Shown: positions 1-13,772, numbered from the stretch's first letter. The stretch: DNA of 64,000 nt from Tubiluchus corallicola (GCA_030141605.1 JAQGDQ010000356.1:179308-243307), one strand, 5' to 3'. Notes: generated from the letters alone by a model not told the origin. Made by a program: numbers and translations.

Positions 1-299
1 TGCAGCTAATCATTTTGCTAATATAACATTTAGGAAGAATGAAAACTGTATTAGCCAATGTGATGACCATGGGAATACTTCGCTTGTGCAAAACCAACAA
101 CTTAATAGTCTCTTTATCATACTCAATGTCGATGTCCATAAAATCATACTTACTGGCCAATATTCTCGTTCAATGCCATTAGCCTATTCTGATCCAGTTT
201 TAGTATAGAAAGCTGCTTTAACATTCCTGCAAGAGCAAAGCACTTCTAATTAAACTGACAAATAACATTAGACTTTAATGACTCAGTGTAATAAAATCA

Positions 300-692
300 G
301 CCTTTTCACACTTTCGTTGTGCGCACGCGCAGTTGCGGCAGGTCAAAGGTTAAGTGTACCACAGCAATGCGTCTTAACTACAACTGCCATGTGACATGTG
401 GGTAAAGCAAAGCCGTCTGCTACAACAGTTCAGTCACTTCAGTTCTTTTATGTGGACCTAACTTAACTATGCATTAGTCTGTGCATAGAGTGATTTACTA
501 GCAGGATCTTGCTTGGGAACAAGAAAAAATGAACTAGGTAAGATTCTAGCTAGCTTTTGAAACTGTTACTATTACAATAGCATGGATTGCGAGGTGTTGA
601 CAAGTGTACACAAATGCGTTGTCTGGTACACTTAACTTTTGACCCTTTTACGATCATCATCAATCACTGGAACTGTGAAAAAGCTTACTCAC
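300..692 (+). mobile_element. family B inverted-repeat element B1
   Basis: Bounded by CCTTTTCACACTTTCGTTG and the inverted end ACTGTGAAAAAGC. The ends also share inverted GGTCAAAGGTTAAGTGTACC-type sequences. Non-coding, about 390 bp, and repeated at 24958, 27836, 36363 and 39225. Probably a MITE; the superfamily is not determined from the ends. Confidence 0.7.
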
Positions 693-1186
693 AAGTGCTT
701 GTGACTACTGGCGGAGCCATAACAAAGTAATACAAAACTTTACTTATTTATATTGCAAAGACAATTACAAACATAGCAATATAACAAACACACTATTTAC
801 AAAAATAACAAACTAGAAGCAAGGTAAACAAAAACAAATCAGCGGGTTGCAGTTGAATAAATAAAACGAAATAACAACAAAACGATATTTCCGATCTCTA
901 AAAGCAGTATTTTAAAACTACAACTTTACATTCTCCATTTTTCCTTTGCACGGTTTGAGCTACCAATAAAAATGAAAAATTCGAAGCTCATTGTCCGCTG
1001 CATCACCCCAAAACCCGAGTAAAAATAACAGAAGAGGCTGCAGCTGACAAAACACTGTGAAACGTGTAATCTGATTAGACAGGTGAAGCCACAAAATTAA
1101 GTACATTTATTTTACATGAAGCCAGGCTCCTAAGTGACAGTAATGTTATTATTATCACAGCAGAAGATGTAGTTGGATCTCTGCTG

Positions 1187-1619
1187 CATAAACACAACAA
1201 TGAATTTTAGACAATGCATCTATTGTCCAATGGCATTCAACAGCCACCCAGCAGGAAGTTCTTACGTGACCTTCGTACGAATATGTGACATTTGAACAGT
1301 CACGCGACCTTGGAAACAATCACGTGACAGCATAAACACAACAATGAATTTTAGACAATGCATCAATTGTCCAATAGCATTCAACAGCCACCCAGCAGAA
1401 AGTTCTTATGTGACCTTGGTACGAATATGTGACATTTGAACAGTCACGCGACCTTGGAAACAATCACGTGACTGCATAAACACAACAATGAATTTTAGAC
1501 AATGCATCAATTGTCCAATAGCATTCAACAGCCACCCAGCAGGAAGTTCTTGCGTGACCTTGGTACGAATATGTGACATCTGAACAGTCACGCGACCTTG
1601 GAAACAATCACGTGACTTT
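1187..1619. repeat. 144-bp tandem repeat, three copies
   Basis: Units start at 1187, 1331 and 1475 (CATAAACACAACAATGAATT), so the period is exactly 144 bp. Each unit contains AATCACGTGAC with an E-box core. Copies differ by only a few substitutions, implying recent duplication. Confidence 0.85.
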
Positions 1620-1749
1620 TGAACAATCAGTTGCATCAATTTATTGTAATACAAACAAGTGAACTTGAATTTGTAAAATACAACTGTTTAAGCATAATCA
1701 CGGTGTTATTGGCTCGTATGAGGCAAGAGGAATAACCATATAGTCATGA

Positions 1750-1815
1750 CACATGCTTAGCAACCGAAGTTAAGCAACATCAAGGTTGGTCAGTAAATGA
1801 ATGAGCGACCACTGA
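1750..1815 (+). pseudogene. degenerate 5S rRNA-like patch
   Basis: AACCGAAGTTAAGCAACATC, AAGGTTGGTCAGTA and ATGAGCGACC follow the central part of 5S rRNA (box A to box C) with several mismatches. Too degenerate and partial to be a gene; probably a relic of a 5S-headed SINE. Confidence 0.4.
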
Positions 1816-2513
1816 GTCTCAGTACTCACTCTGTACAGTTCAAATGTCATACTGTACTGGCTGTTTGTTTCGGTGAGAAAGAATACAAGTAAGACATCTA
1901 TGCTGGTTCAGTAGCTCACGAAAGTTTCGATAAAGAGCCAGGTTACGGGCCTGCCACCACCGTCCAACATAAGTACGCCCCTACCACCAAATACGTGACT
2001 TTCAACTTCAGTGTACGAAAACGTACAAAAAGTCTAACATCACTGGTCTACAATAATTACTGTCTAAAGTTAAGCAACACTGTTCACTCTATGTAACTGT
2101 ACAGGTGACCAATAGTAGGATCCACTTAATAAACTAAAACAGTAGGCAGGGAAGAAAAGAAAATGCACTCTAGGATTTCATAAAACGAAGAAACACTGCC
2201 TCCTGGGACTAGCCGAATAATCAGAGAAACGTAAAACCTTTAGAGCTGAGCCTGCTGTATGAAATATACGAGCTAATCTGATCAGACGAATGTGACATCA
2301 AAGATCCTAAACAACAATCCCGCAGATCAATAGTAACAATAAATGCCACCAGGGTGCATGCTAACGGTCGCTGGATTTTTGACGCCTTTGATTCTTGATT
2401 AATGAATGCATAATAAATAAGAGATTAAATGAGGCATTAAACACACGACCAGCTTTGGTGGAGTGTTGAATGTGAAGAAAGATTCAATTAACTGTATGCC
2501 AGTTACTGAAAAG

Positions 2514-3066
2514 TTAAAGGAAAAGTCAAGCATTCTAGGAGGTTAGGCTTATTTTAATGTTTGCAAAAAATGTCAGAAGGATTTAGTAATAAAACTGCAA
2601 TATGCGCCTCGTGTAATTAGTAAAATCACTAAAGTTACGATCACTTCATACTTGAGCGCTCCTATTCTCAATACCCAAACTCCCAGTGACGTCATTCGTC
2701 TTGAAAAAAAAAACAGCGCAGTGTCAGTCTTCATCAAAAGTACAATAAGTTTTTACAAAAAAATAGATAGTTAATTATGTTATATTCTTGCATGAACATT
2801 AGGTAAGCTGCAGAAGTTTGAATTAGTTTAAACATCACGCACTCACGGAAAGCCACGATGCGCTTACGAAAAGTCACGAAGTCTCCCAGTTACTTCATAA
2901 ATTTTAAGTGAATGGCAGCAACCACCACACCTGCAAATTTCTATTCAGAGGTAGTACATTTTAAATTTATGCTTTATAGGCAGTTCTTTGCAAATTTCTT
3001 TATTACATTTTTCTAAGTTTAAGTGAAATAAACCCAACATACTGAGTGACTTGATCTATCCTTTAA
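2514..3066 (+). mobile_element. family A inverted-repeat element A1 (TTAA MITE)
   Basis: Begins TTAAAGGAAAAGTCAAGC and ends with CTATCCTTTAA; the ends are imperfect inverted repeats of about 40 bp flanked by TTAA on both sides. The interior is non-coding. It shares its whole length with the copies at 16259, 28965, 32585 and 44701. TTAA target sites are the hallmark of piggyBac-type transposition, so I infer a non-autonomous piggyBac-like MITE. It carries a GTGACGTCATT motif. Confidence 0.75.
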
Positions 3067-3639
3067 AGATGCGATTCATTAGGGCAATCTATCTTCGAGG
3101 GAAAACGAAAATGGGTCCATTTGAGCTCGAGCTTACGTAAGAAATGACCATTTGACCTTCATTTAGAAACTTTAATAGGTTTCGAGTCCAGCGAAGCCAA
3201 AGTAATCTAACAAATCCTTTAGACTGGCAGAATGAGTGGAAATTTAATATGATGCTGCAGTCGGCTCTTCAAGGTATTGCAGATGATCATAACTCAATGC
3301 AGTAGCTTAAAAGTCATTGTCACTGTGTGTAGGAAGTACACGTGATGCAAAGCCTGCAAATCAATACACACCGTAAAGTTCATCGAGAAAGAATAGGTCG
3401 TTTTTTGATGAAAAACTCTTGGACTATAAGCAGAGTAATTAAGCTTCGAGCAAATGAGAAAATAGCTCTTCTTTAGAGACACATTGCTAGTGTACAAGTG
3501 CAGAAAATAAGCATCTTTAACCAAAAACTTAAGCAGAATACCTAATGAACACATTCTCAATGGTTATTTCAAATTATCATTAGGCTCTGACGAAATGAAA
3601 TGATATGCACAAAAATGCACGTCACACGGTTTGAAATAC

Positions 3640-4010
3640 AATGAAATAGAACAGAATAAAATAGAATAGAACAGAACAGAACAGAATAAAATGCAACAGT
3701 ACACAACAAAAAAGAAGAGAACAGACTAAAACAGAACAGAACAGAACAAAAAAACAGAACAGAATAACACAGAATAGAGTAGAATAGAATAGAATAGAAT
3801 AGAATAGAATAGAATAGAATAGAATAGAATAGAATAGAATAGAATAGAATAGAATAGAATAGAATAGAATAGAATAGAATAGAATAGAACAGAATATTAC
3901 CAGAACAGAACAGAACAGAATCGAGAAGAACAGAGTAAAATAGAACAGAACAGAATAGAGCAGAATAAAACAAAAAAAGCAGAAGAGAGTAGAATAGAAC
4001 AGAACACTGC
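3640..4010. repeat. (AGAAT)n microsatellite
   Basis: Pentanucleotide tract with a pure core from about 3776 to 3888 and interrupted AGAAC/AGAAT flanks. Its open frame on the minus strand is a repeat artefact. Confidence 0.9.
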
Positions 4011-4342
4011 CATACTTAGTTTTTTAAATGCAAAACATGAAATAATGAGGCACTCTTGAAATTATTCTTGAATTTTTTCTGCATTTAACACTAACAGTTA
4101 ATGATGAAAAAAATTCTTATTTTCCAAGAACCCCCCATGCCTTTCCAAGATTGTGAATGGGTGTGGATTTTAAGTGGAGTTCAAACTCCACTTCCTGTTA
4201 ATAAACTAGCACCTCTAACAGAAGCGTGCATGTTAAAAAAGATTTAAAAAAATGCACTAGATTTATGAGTTTTCGGTTTTGCAAGAAGAGATTAAAAACT
4301 AAAAATAACTTTCACTAGAATAGATAATAGTAAATGCAGTCA

Positions 4343-4495
<153 letters not shown>

Positions 4496-4611
4496 CTAAA
4501 CAAAAATACAGAAATTTAAACAACGTTCATGATTAGTGAAAATGATTGTTTCTTTATATAATTTTTCAATGCAAAACTTTAAAATATACTAAATCATTGT
4601 TTGCTGTAAAA

Positions 4612-5350
4612 ATTCAAGATCATCTAACAAAAAGGTTACATATTTGAAAAATTCAAGATCGTCTAACAAAAAGGTTGCATATTTGAAAAATTCAAGATCA
4701 TCTAACAAAAAGGTTGCATATTTGAAAAATTCAACGTCATCTAACAAAAAGGTTGCATATTTGAAAAATTCAAGATCATCTAACAAAAAGGTTGCATATT
4801 TGAAAAATTCAAGATCATCTAACAAAAAGGTTGCACATTTGAAAAATTCAAGATCATCTAACAAAAAGGTTGCATATTTGAAAAATTCAACGTCATCTAA
4901 CAAAAAGGTTGCATATTTGAAAAATTCAAGATCATCTAACAAAAAGGTTGCATATTTGAAAAATTCAACGTCATCTAACAAAAAGGTTGCATATTTGAAA
5001 AATTCAAGATCATCTAACAAAAAGGTTGCATATTTGAAAAATTCAACGTCATCTAACAAAAAGGTTGCATATTTGAAAAATTCAAGATCATCTAACAAAA
5101 AGGTTGCATATTTGAAAAATTCAAGATCATCTAACAAAAAGGTTGCATATTTGAAAAATTCAAGATCATCTAACAAAAAGGTTGCATATTTGAAAAATTC
5201 AACGTCATCTAACAAAAAGGTTGCATATTTGAAAAATTCAAGATCATCTAACAAAAAGGTTGCATATTTGAAAAATTCAAGATCATCTAACAAAAAGGTT
5301 GCATATTTGAAAAATTCAACGTCATCTAACAAAAAGGTTGCATATTTAAA
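4612..5350. repeat. 39-bp minisatellite, ~19 copies
   Basis: Unit TTCAAGATCATCTAACAAAA + AGGTTGCATATTTGAAAAA. Two unit types (AAGATCAT and AACGTCAT) are interspersed; otherwise copies are nearly identical. Because 39 is a multiple of 3, both strands stay open; there is no sign of coding selection. The array begins about 115 bp upstream of exon 7's acceptor. Confidence 0.92.
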
Positions 5351-5703
5351 AGAAAGATAGTTAAAATCTAGGCAAATGCGGAACAAAGAAAGGATTTGAC
5401 GTTTACCTGATAGTTCATAATCAAACAATAAATAGATTTGGCAACAATACCAAGCATCTTATAAGATATCAGTATACAGAATTATGTATACAGAATACTG
5501 ACAGCAGCCTTGAGAAAAAGCTTCGTCCTAATAATCTGGCTTCTTTACAAACACGACATGGCTTCCTTTCAGTTAAGTGAACAATGAATCTTATCAAGGA
5601 AACGTTAGATAGAATGTCAAACCGACACACAGCTGCAGAGAACAAGCAGAGAAAATTTCATATTGACACGATTAGTGAACAGCTAAGAAATAGAAACTTG
5701 TTC

Positions 5704-5935
5704 TGGGTTCGGTAGCTGAGTGGTTTAGATTTCGGACGCCAATCAAGCAGTCTTGAGTTCGACTCCAGCGGCTGCAAACGCCAGGATGCGTAAAGCCTAC
5801 GTGTTATTTGTCGTTTGTGTGTTGCGTCCTTACCTGTGTAAGTGTAAGTCGTCACTAAACAGCCGTTAGTGTTGTCTGTTAAGACGAGAAATAAATCTTG
5901 TCTTTGTCTTTTTATTTTTGTCTGTATAAAATGTA
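5704..5935 (+). mobile_element. tRNA-derived SINE-like element
   Basis: Head of about 70 nt with pol III box A (GTAGCTGAGTGG) and box B (GAGTTCGACTCC) in tRNA order and spacing, a ~120-bp unrelated body, and a 3' TTGTCTTTGTCTTTT repeat tail. The acceptor arms do not pair convincingly, so it is not a functional tRNA. This head-body-short-repeat-tail layout is typical of a SINE. Confidence 0.6.
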
Positions 5936-6006
5936 AAAGTATTTCAACATGCTAATCACCATAAAGCCCTTTCACACATTTCTATTAGATTTCCCTAAAT
6001 TGTAAA

Positions 6007-7957
6007 ACTGACCAAAAGATGCTTATATGATTTGCCTAACTGACCAAAGGACGCTTATATGATTTGTCTAACTGACTAACTGACGCTTATGTGATTTATC
6101 TAACTGACCAAATGACGCTTATATGATTTGTCTAACTGACCAAAAGACGCTTATGTGATTTGTCTAACTGACCAAATGACGCTTATGTGATTTATCTAAC
6201 TGACCAAATGACGCTTATATGATTTGTCTAACTGACCAAAAGACGCTAATATGATTTGTCTAACTGACCAAATGACGCTTATATGATTTGTCTAACTGAC
6301 CAAAAGACGCTTATATGATTTGTCTAACTGACCAAAAGATGCTTATATGATTTGTCTAACTGACCGAAGGACGCTTATATGATTTGTCTAACTGACCAAA
6401 AGACGCTTATATGATTCGTCTAACTGATCAAATGGCGCTTATATGATTCGTCTAACTGATCAAATGGCGCTTATATGATTTGTCTAACTGACCAAAAGAT
6501 GCTTATATGATTTGTCTAACTGACCAAAAGATGCTTATATGATTTGTCTAACTGACCGAAGGACGCTTATATGATTCGTCTAACTGATCAAATGGCGCTT
6601 ATATGATTTGTCTAACTGACCAAAAGACGCTTATATGATTTGTCTAACTGACCAAATGGCGCTTATATGATTTGTCTAACTGACCAAATGACGCTTATAT
6701 GATTTGTCTAACTGATCAAAAGACGCTTATATGATTTGTCTAACTGACCAAAAGACGCTTATATGATTTGTTTAACTGACCAAATGACGCTTATATGATT
6801 CGTCTAACTGATCAAATGACGCTTATATGATTTGTTTAACTGACCAAATGGCGCTTATATGATTTGTCTAACTGACCAAAAGACGCTTATATGATTTGTC
6901 TAACTGACCAAATGGCGCTTATATGATTTGTCTAACTGACCGAAGGACGCTTATATGATTCGTCTAACTGACCGAAGGACGCTTATATGATTCGTCTAAC
7001 TGATCAAATGGCGAATATATGATTTGTCTAACTGACCAAAAGATGCTTATATGATTTGTCTAACTGACCAAAAGATGCTTATATGATTTGTCTAACTGAC
7101 CGAAGGACGCTTATATGATTCGTCTAACTGACCGAAGGACGCTTATATGATTCGTCTAACTGATCAAATGGCGCTTATATGATTTGTCTAACTGACCAAA
7201 AGACGCTTATATGATTTGTCTAACTGACCAAAAGATGCTTATATGATTTGTCTAACTGACCGAAGGACGCTTATATGATTCGTCTAACTGATCAAATGGC
7301 GCTTATATGATTTGTCTAACTGACCAAAAGACGCTTATATGATTTGTCTAACTGACCAAAAGATGCTTATATGATTTGTCTAACTGACCAAAAGACGCTT
7401 ATATGATTTGTCTAACTGACCGAAGGACGCTTATATGATTTGTCTAACTGACCAAAAGACGCTTATATGATTTGTCTAACTGACCAAATGGCGCTTATAT
7501 GATTTGTCTAACTGACCAAATGACGCTTATATGATTTGTCTAACTGACCAAAAGATGCTTATATGATTTGTCTAACTGACCAAAAGATGCTTATATGATT
7601 TGTCTAACTGACCAAATGGCGCTTATATGATTTGTCTAACTGACCAAATGGCGCTTATATGATTTGTCTAACTGACCAAATGGCGCTTATATGATTTGTC
7701 TAACTGACCAAAAGATGCTTATATGATTCGTCTAACTGATCAAATGGCGCTTATATGATTTGTCTAACTGACCAAAAGACGCTTATATGATTTGTCTAAC
7801 TGACCAAATGGCGCTTATATGATTTGTCTAACTGACCAAATGGCGCTTATATGATTTGTTTAACTGACCAAATGACGCTTATATGATTTGTCTAACTGAT
7901 CAAAAGACGCTTATATGATTTGTCTAACTGATCAAAAGACGCTTATATGATTTGTCT
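6007..7957. repeat. 32-bp minisatellite, ~61 copies
   Basis: Unit CTTATATGATTTGTCTAACT + GACCAAAAGACG, exactly 32 bp. Recurrent variants are CCAAAAGATG, CCAAATGGCG, CCGAAGGACG and a linked form CGTCTAACTGATCAAATGGCG. Confidence 0.92.
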
Positions 7958-8201
7958 ATAGAATCTGTTAGTAAGAAACCAGTAGGCACCATTCATTCAT
8001 TAAGCAGCAAGGTAGCTGAACTTCCATGCAAACAGTAAATTTCCCAGAGGGTTGGAGTGCATTATGATGCTATCAAACTACTGCACACGTATAACATGAT
8101 TAAAGTGACTTCATCAATAATACCTGCACGGCACTCATCGATAAGAAATCACAGGTAATGCTTGAGCAACTTTCCATTAAAGGTAATCAAGTCAAGTAGA
8201 G

Positions 8202-10215
8202 AATGAGTGTTCAAACCGAGTTTAAGGATGTTCCATGATGCAATCTGAGTGTTCAAATCGAGTTTAAGGATGTTCCATGCTGCAATCTGAGTGTTCAAAC
8301 CGAGTTTAAGGATGTTCCATGCTGCAATCTGAGTGTTCAAACCGAGTTTAAGGATGTTCCATGCTGCAATCTGAGCGTTCAAACCGAGTTTAAGGATGTT
8401 CCATGCTGCAATCTGAGCGTTCAAACCGAGTTTAAGAATGTTCCATGCTGCAATCTGAGCGTTCAAACAGAGTTTAAGGATGTTCCATGCTGCAGTCTGA
8501 GCGTTCAAACCGAGTTTAAGGATGTTCCATGCTGCAGTCTGAGCGTTCAAACCGAGTTTAAGAATGTTCCATGCTGCAATCTGAGCGTTCAAACCGAGTT
8601 TAAGAATGTTCCATGCTGCAATCTGAGCGTTCAAACCAAGTTTAAGAATGTTCCATGCTGCAATCTGAGCGAGTTTAAGGATGTTCCATGATGCAATCTG
8701 AGCGTTCAAACCGAGTTTAAGGATGTTCCATGCTGCAACATGCGCGTTCAAACCGAGTTTAAGGATGTTCCATGCTGCAACATGAGCGTTCAAACCGAGT
8801 TTAAGGATGTTCCATGCTGCAATCTGGGCGTTCAAACCGAGTTTAAGAATGTTCCATGCTGCAATCTGAGCGTTCAAACCGAGTTTAAGGATGTTCCATG
8901 CTGCAATCTGAGCGTTCAAACCGAGTTTAAGGATGTTCCATGCTGCAATCTGAGCGTTCAAACCGAGTTTAAGGATGTTCCATGATGCAATCTGAGCGTT
9001 CAAACCGAGTTTAAGGATGTTCCATGCTGCAATCTGAGCGTTCAAACCGAGTTTAAGGATGTTCCATGCTGCAATCTGAGCGTTCAAACCGAGTTTAAGG
9101 ATGTTCCATGCTGCAATCTGAGCGTTCAAACCGAGTTTAAGGATGTTCCATGCTGCAATCTGAGCGTTCAAACCGAGTTTAAGGATGTTCCATGCTGTAG
9201 TCTGAGTGTTCAAACCGAGTTTAAGGATGTTCCATGCTACAATCTGAGCATTCAAACCGAGTTTAAGGATGTTCCATGATGCAATCTGAGCGTTCAAACC
9301 AAGTTTAAGGATGTTCCATGCTGCAATCTGAGCGTTCAAACCGAGTTTAAGGATATTCCATGCTGCAATCTGGGCGTTCAAACCGAGTTTAAGAATGTTC
9401 CATGCTGCAATCTGAGCGTTCAAACCGAGTTTAAGGATGTTCCATGATGCAATATGAGTGTTCAAACCGAGTTTAAGGATGTTCCATGCTGCAACATGCG
9501 CGTTCAAACCAAGTTTAAGGATGTTCCATGCTGCAATCTGGGCGTTCAAACCGAGTTTAAGAATGTTCCATGCTGCAATCTGAGCGTTCAAACCGAGTTT
9601 AAGGATGTTCCATGCTGCAATCTGAGCGTTCAAACCGAGTTTAAGGATGTTCCATGCTGCAATCTGAGCGTTCAAACCTAGTTTAAGGATGTTCCATGCT
9701 GCAACCTGAGCGTTCAAACCGAGGTTAAGAATGTTCCATGCTGCAATCTGGGCATTCAAACCGAGTTTAAGGATGTTCCATGCTGCAATCTGAGCGTTCA
9801 AGCCGAGTTTAAGGATGTTCCATGCTGTAGTCTGAGCGTTCAAACCGAGTTTAAGGATGTTCCATGCTACAATCTGAGCGTTCAAACAGAGTTTAAGGAT
9901 GTTCCATGCTGCAATCTGAGCGTTCAAACCGAGTTTAAGGATGTTCCACGCTGCAATCTGAGCATTCAAACCGAGTTTAAGGATGTTCCATGCTGCAATC
10001 TGAGCGTTCAAACCGAATTTAAGGATGTTCCATGCTGCAATCTGAGCGTTCAAACCGAGTTTAAGGATGTTCCATGCTGCAACATGAGCGTTCAAACCGA
10101 GTTTAAGGATGTTCCATGCTGCAATCTGAGTGTTCAAACTGAGTTTAAGGATGTTCCATGCTACAATCTGAGCGTTCAAGCCGAGTTTAAGGATGTTCCA
10201 TGCTGCAATCTGGGA
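8202..10215. repeat. 42-bp minisatellite, ~48 copies
   Basis: Unit GAGCGTTCAAACCGAGTTTA + AGGATGTTCCATGCTGCAATCT. One copy near 8660 is shortened. The very long minus-strand open frame (14-residue period) is explained by the unit length divisible by three; I see no start context, splice signals or family match. Confidence 0.92.
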
Positions 10216-10244
10216 GTTGATAAAATCGTCTCCAAAGCACCACA

Positions 10245-12775
10245 GACTGAAGACACTCACAGAAACACTTGATCACAGACAGCAGGCCCTCGCAGAAACA
10301 CTTGACAACGGAAAGCAGACCTTCACAGAAACACTTGACAACAGAGAGCAGACCTTCACAGAAACACTTGACAACAGAGAGCAGACCTTCACAGAAACAC
10401 TTGACAACGGAGAGCAGACCCTCACAGAAACACTTGACAACAGAGAGCAGACCCTCACAGAAACACTTGACAACAGAGAGCAGACCCTCACAGAAACACT
10501 TGACAAAAGAGAACTGACCTTCACAGAAACACTTGACAACAGAGAGCAGACCCTCGCAGAAACACTTGACAACAGAGCACAGACCTTCACAGAAACACTT
10601 GACAACAGAGAGCAGACCCTCGCAGAAACACTTGACAACAGAGAGCAGACCTTCACAGAAACACTTGACAAAAGAGAGCAGACCTTCGCAGAAACACTTG
10701 ACAACAGAGAACAGACCCTCGCAGAAACACTTGACAACAGAGAGCAGACCTTCACAGAAACACTTGACAACAGAGAGCAGACCCTCACAGAAACACTTGA
10801 CAACAGAGAGCAGACCCTCACAGAAACACTTGACCACAGAGAGCAAACCCCAACAGAAACACTTGACAACAGAGAGCAGACCCTCGCAGAAACACTTGAC
10901 AACAGAGTGCAGACCCTCGCAGAAACACTTGACAACAGAGAGCAGACCTTCACAGAAACACTTGACAACAGAGAGCAGACCCTCACAGAAACACTTGACA
11001 CCAGAGAGCAGACCCTCACAGAAACACTTGACCACAGAGAGCAAACCCCAACAGAAACACTTGACAACAGAGAGCAGACCCTCGCAGAAACACTTGACAA
11101 CAGAGAGCAGACCTTCACAGAAACACTTGACAACAGAGAGCAGACCCTCGCAGAAACACTTGACAACAGAGAGCAGACCTTCACAGAAACACTTGACAAC
11201 AGAGAGCAGACCTCACAGAAACACTTGACCACAGAGAGCAAATCCCCACAGAAACACTTGACAACAGAGAGCAGACGCTCGCAGAAACACTTGACAACAG
11301 AGAGCAGACCCTCGCAGAAACACTTGACAACAGAGAGCAGACCTTCACAGAAACACTTGACAACAGAGAGCAGACCTCACAGAAACACTTGACAACAGAG
11401 AGCAGACCTTCACAGAAACACTTGACAACAGAGAGCAGACCCTCGCAGAAACACTTGACAACAGAGAGCACAGACCTTCACAGAAACACTTGACAACAGA
11501 GAGCAGACCCTCGCAGAAACACTTGACAACAGAGAGCAGACCTTCACAGAAACACTTGACAACAGAGAGCAGACCCTCACAGAAACACTTGACCACAGAG
11601 AGCAAATCCCCACAGAAACACTTGACAACAGAGAGCAGACCCTCGCAGAAACACTTGACAACAGAGAGCAGACCCTCCAGAAACACAAACAGACACGCCC
11701 TCACAGAAACACTTGACAACAGAGAGCAGACCTTCACAGAAACACTTGACAACAGAGAGCAGACCTTCACAGAAACACTTGACAACAGAGAGCAGACCCT
11801 CGCAGAAACACTTGACAACAGAGCACAGACCTTCACAGAAACACTTGACAACAGAGAGCAGACCCTCGCAGAAACACTTGACAACAGAGAGCAGACCTTC
11901 GCAGAAACACTTGACAACAGAGAGCAGACCCTCGCAGAAACACTTGATCACAGACAGCAGGCCCTCACAGAAACACTTGACAACAGAGAGCAGACCCTCG
12001 CAGAAACACTTGATAACAGAGAGCAGACGCTCGCAGAAACACTTGACAACAGAGAGCACAAACCTTCACAGAAACACTTGACAACAGAGAGCAGATCCTC
12101 ACAGAAACACTTGACTACAGAGAGCAAACCCCCACAGAAACACAGAGAGCAGACCCTCGCAGAAACACTTGACAACAGAGAGCAGACCCTCGCAGAAACA
12201 CTTGACAACAGAGAGCAGACCCTCGCAGAAACACTTGACAACAGAGAGCACAGACCTTCTCAGAAACACTTGCCAACAGAGAGCAGACCCTCGCAGAAAC
12301 ACTTGACAACAGAGAGCACAGACCTTCTCAGAAACACTTGACAACAGAGAGCAGACCCTCGCAGAAACACTTGACAACAGAGAGCACAGACCTTCTCAGA
12401 AACACTTGACAACAGAGAGCAGACCCTCGCAGAAACACTTGACAACAGAGAGCAGGCCTTCACAGAAACACTTGACAACAGAGAGCACAGACCTTCTCAG
12501 AAACACTTGACAACAGAGAGCAGATCCTCGCAGAAACACTTGACAACAGAGAGCACAGACCTTCACAGAAACACTTGACCACAGAAAGCAAACCCCCACA
12601 GAAACACTTGACAACAGAGAGCACAGACCTTCACAGAAACACTTGACAACAGACAGCAGACCCTCACAGAAACACTTGACAACAGAGAGCAGACCCTCAC
12701 AGAAACATTTGACAACACAGAGCACAGACCTTCACAAAAACACTTGACCACAGAAACATTTGACAAGCAGAAGGA
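10245..12775. repeat. 33-bp minisatellite, ~75 copies
   Basis: Unit ACTTGACAACAGAGAGCAGA + CCCTCGCAGAAAC, with CTTCACAG and CCCCAACAG variants and occasional +2-bp units (GAGCACAGACC) that shift the frame. Several open frames on both strands are artefacts. It lies almost directly against the 42-bp array. Confidence 0.92.
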
Positions 12776-13772
12776 AGTGGTCTGAATCTAGCTTTCTGAG
12801 AGTACTAAGTACTGCTAATGTACTTTTCACTATTTCAAATCATGTCATGGTTTAATGAGTTACAATCAAAGTTTTTACATTATAGGAAAGGCATGCATTA
12901 CGTTTTTGTACCGTATCAGTACCTTGAAGTTACATCATTGAAATCAGTGTGTTAAAAAACTTGCAAAACTTTACTTGAATAAAATCACAAACTAGCTGAC
13001 AATGTTTATGAAGGTTAACTAAAGTGGTTTCTACACTGCTGGTTTACAGGGAACACCATAAGAAATCTTCCTACGTAAGAGAAGCCAGTTAACATGAACA
13101 ACATTTCACAAGAAGCCGGGTGGCTTTTGTCGGAACGTAATATTGCAGTCTAATCAAGAAAATACTGTTTGGTTTCCACGATTGAAATAACACGTACAGA
13201 CAACAAGCATATACAGTCTATTACTGAGAAACGAAATTCAATATCTAGAGAAAAAAGTCGAAAAAACAAAAACACCATCCTGTTTTCCTAGAGTGGTCAC
13301 CAGATGTCTCTTAATTCGCAATGTGAAAGTCAGTAAAGTGTTGTGGATTGTTTTCTTAAACATGCTATGGCTTCTTCAGATGTTATACTCATGAATCATT
13401 ATCTCCCACGCATTTTAGATGCCTTGCAACTTTCCTATTACCAAGAATGTGTTTATTAATATCCAAACAAAGCGTATACAAAAATCATGGCTATAAACCT
13501 ATCAATTCGCAACTTGAAATTGCTGTTTTTCATTATACACGTTTGCGCCTGTGGCGTAATGGATGAGGTAATATGAGCTCCAGAGATTGCAGATCGTTAA
13601 GACCCATTGCCATCTAAGTGAAAACCTTTCGGCCTCATGTAAAGAGATTACGACTAATCTTAGTATATTACATTCAAACAAAGTTTGATGAAACGTTTAA
13701 GCAAATTACAAGAAATAATAATAATAATTTATAGGAAGGAAAAGAACATTCAAACAGGTAATTCAGCAAGCA

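Noticed and set aside
6007-7957. CRISPR array
   Set aside because: The 32-bp period superficially fits, but there are no unique spacers; it is a head-to-tail minisatellite in an animal genome.
8149-10260. Very long minus-strand open frame with a 14-residue period
   Set aside because: Fully explained by a 42-bp tandem array; unit length divisible by three keeps frames open, there is no splice or start context, and the plus strand is also open over long parts.
10187-12766. Many overlapping open frames on both strands
   Set aside because: Artefacts of the 33-bp minisatellite; frames shift wherever a unit has a 2-bp insertion, which a real gene would not tolerate.
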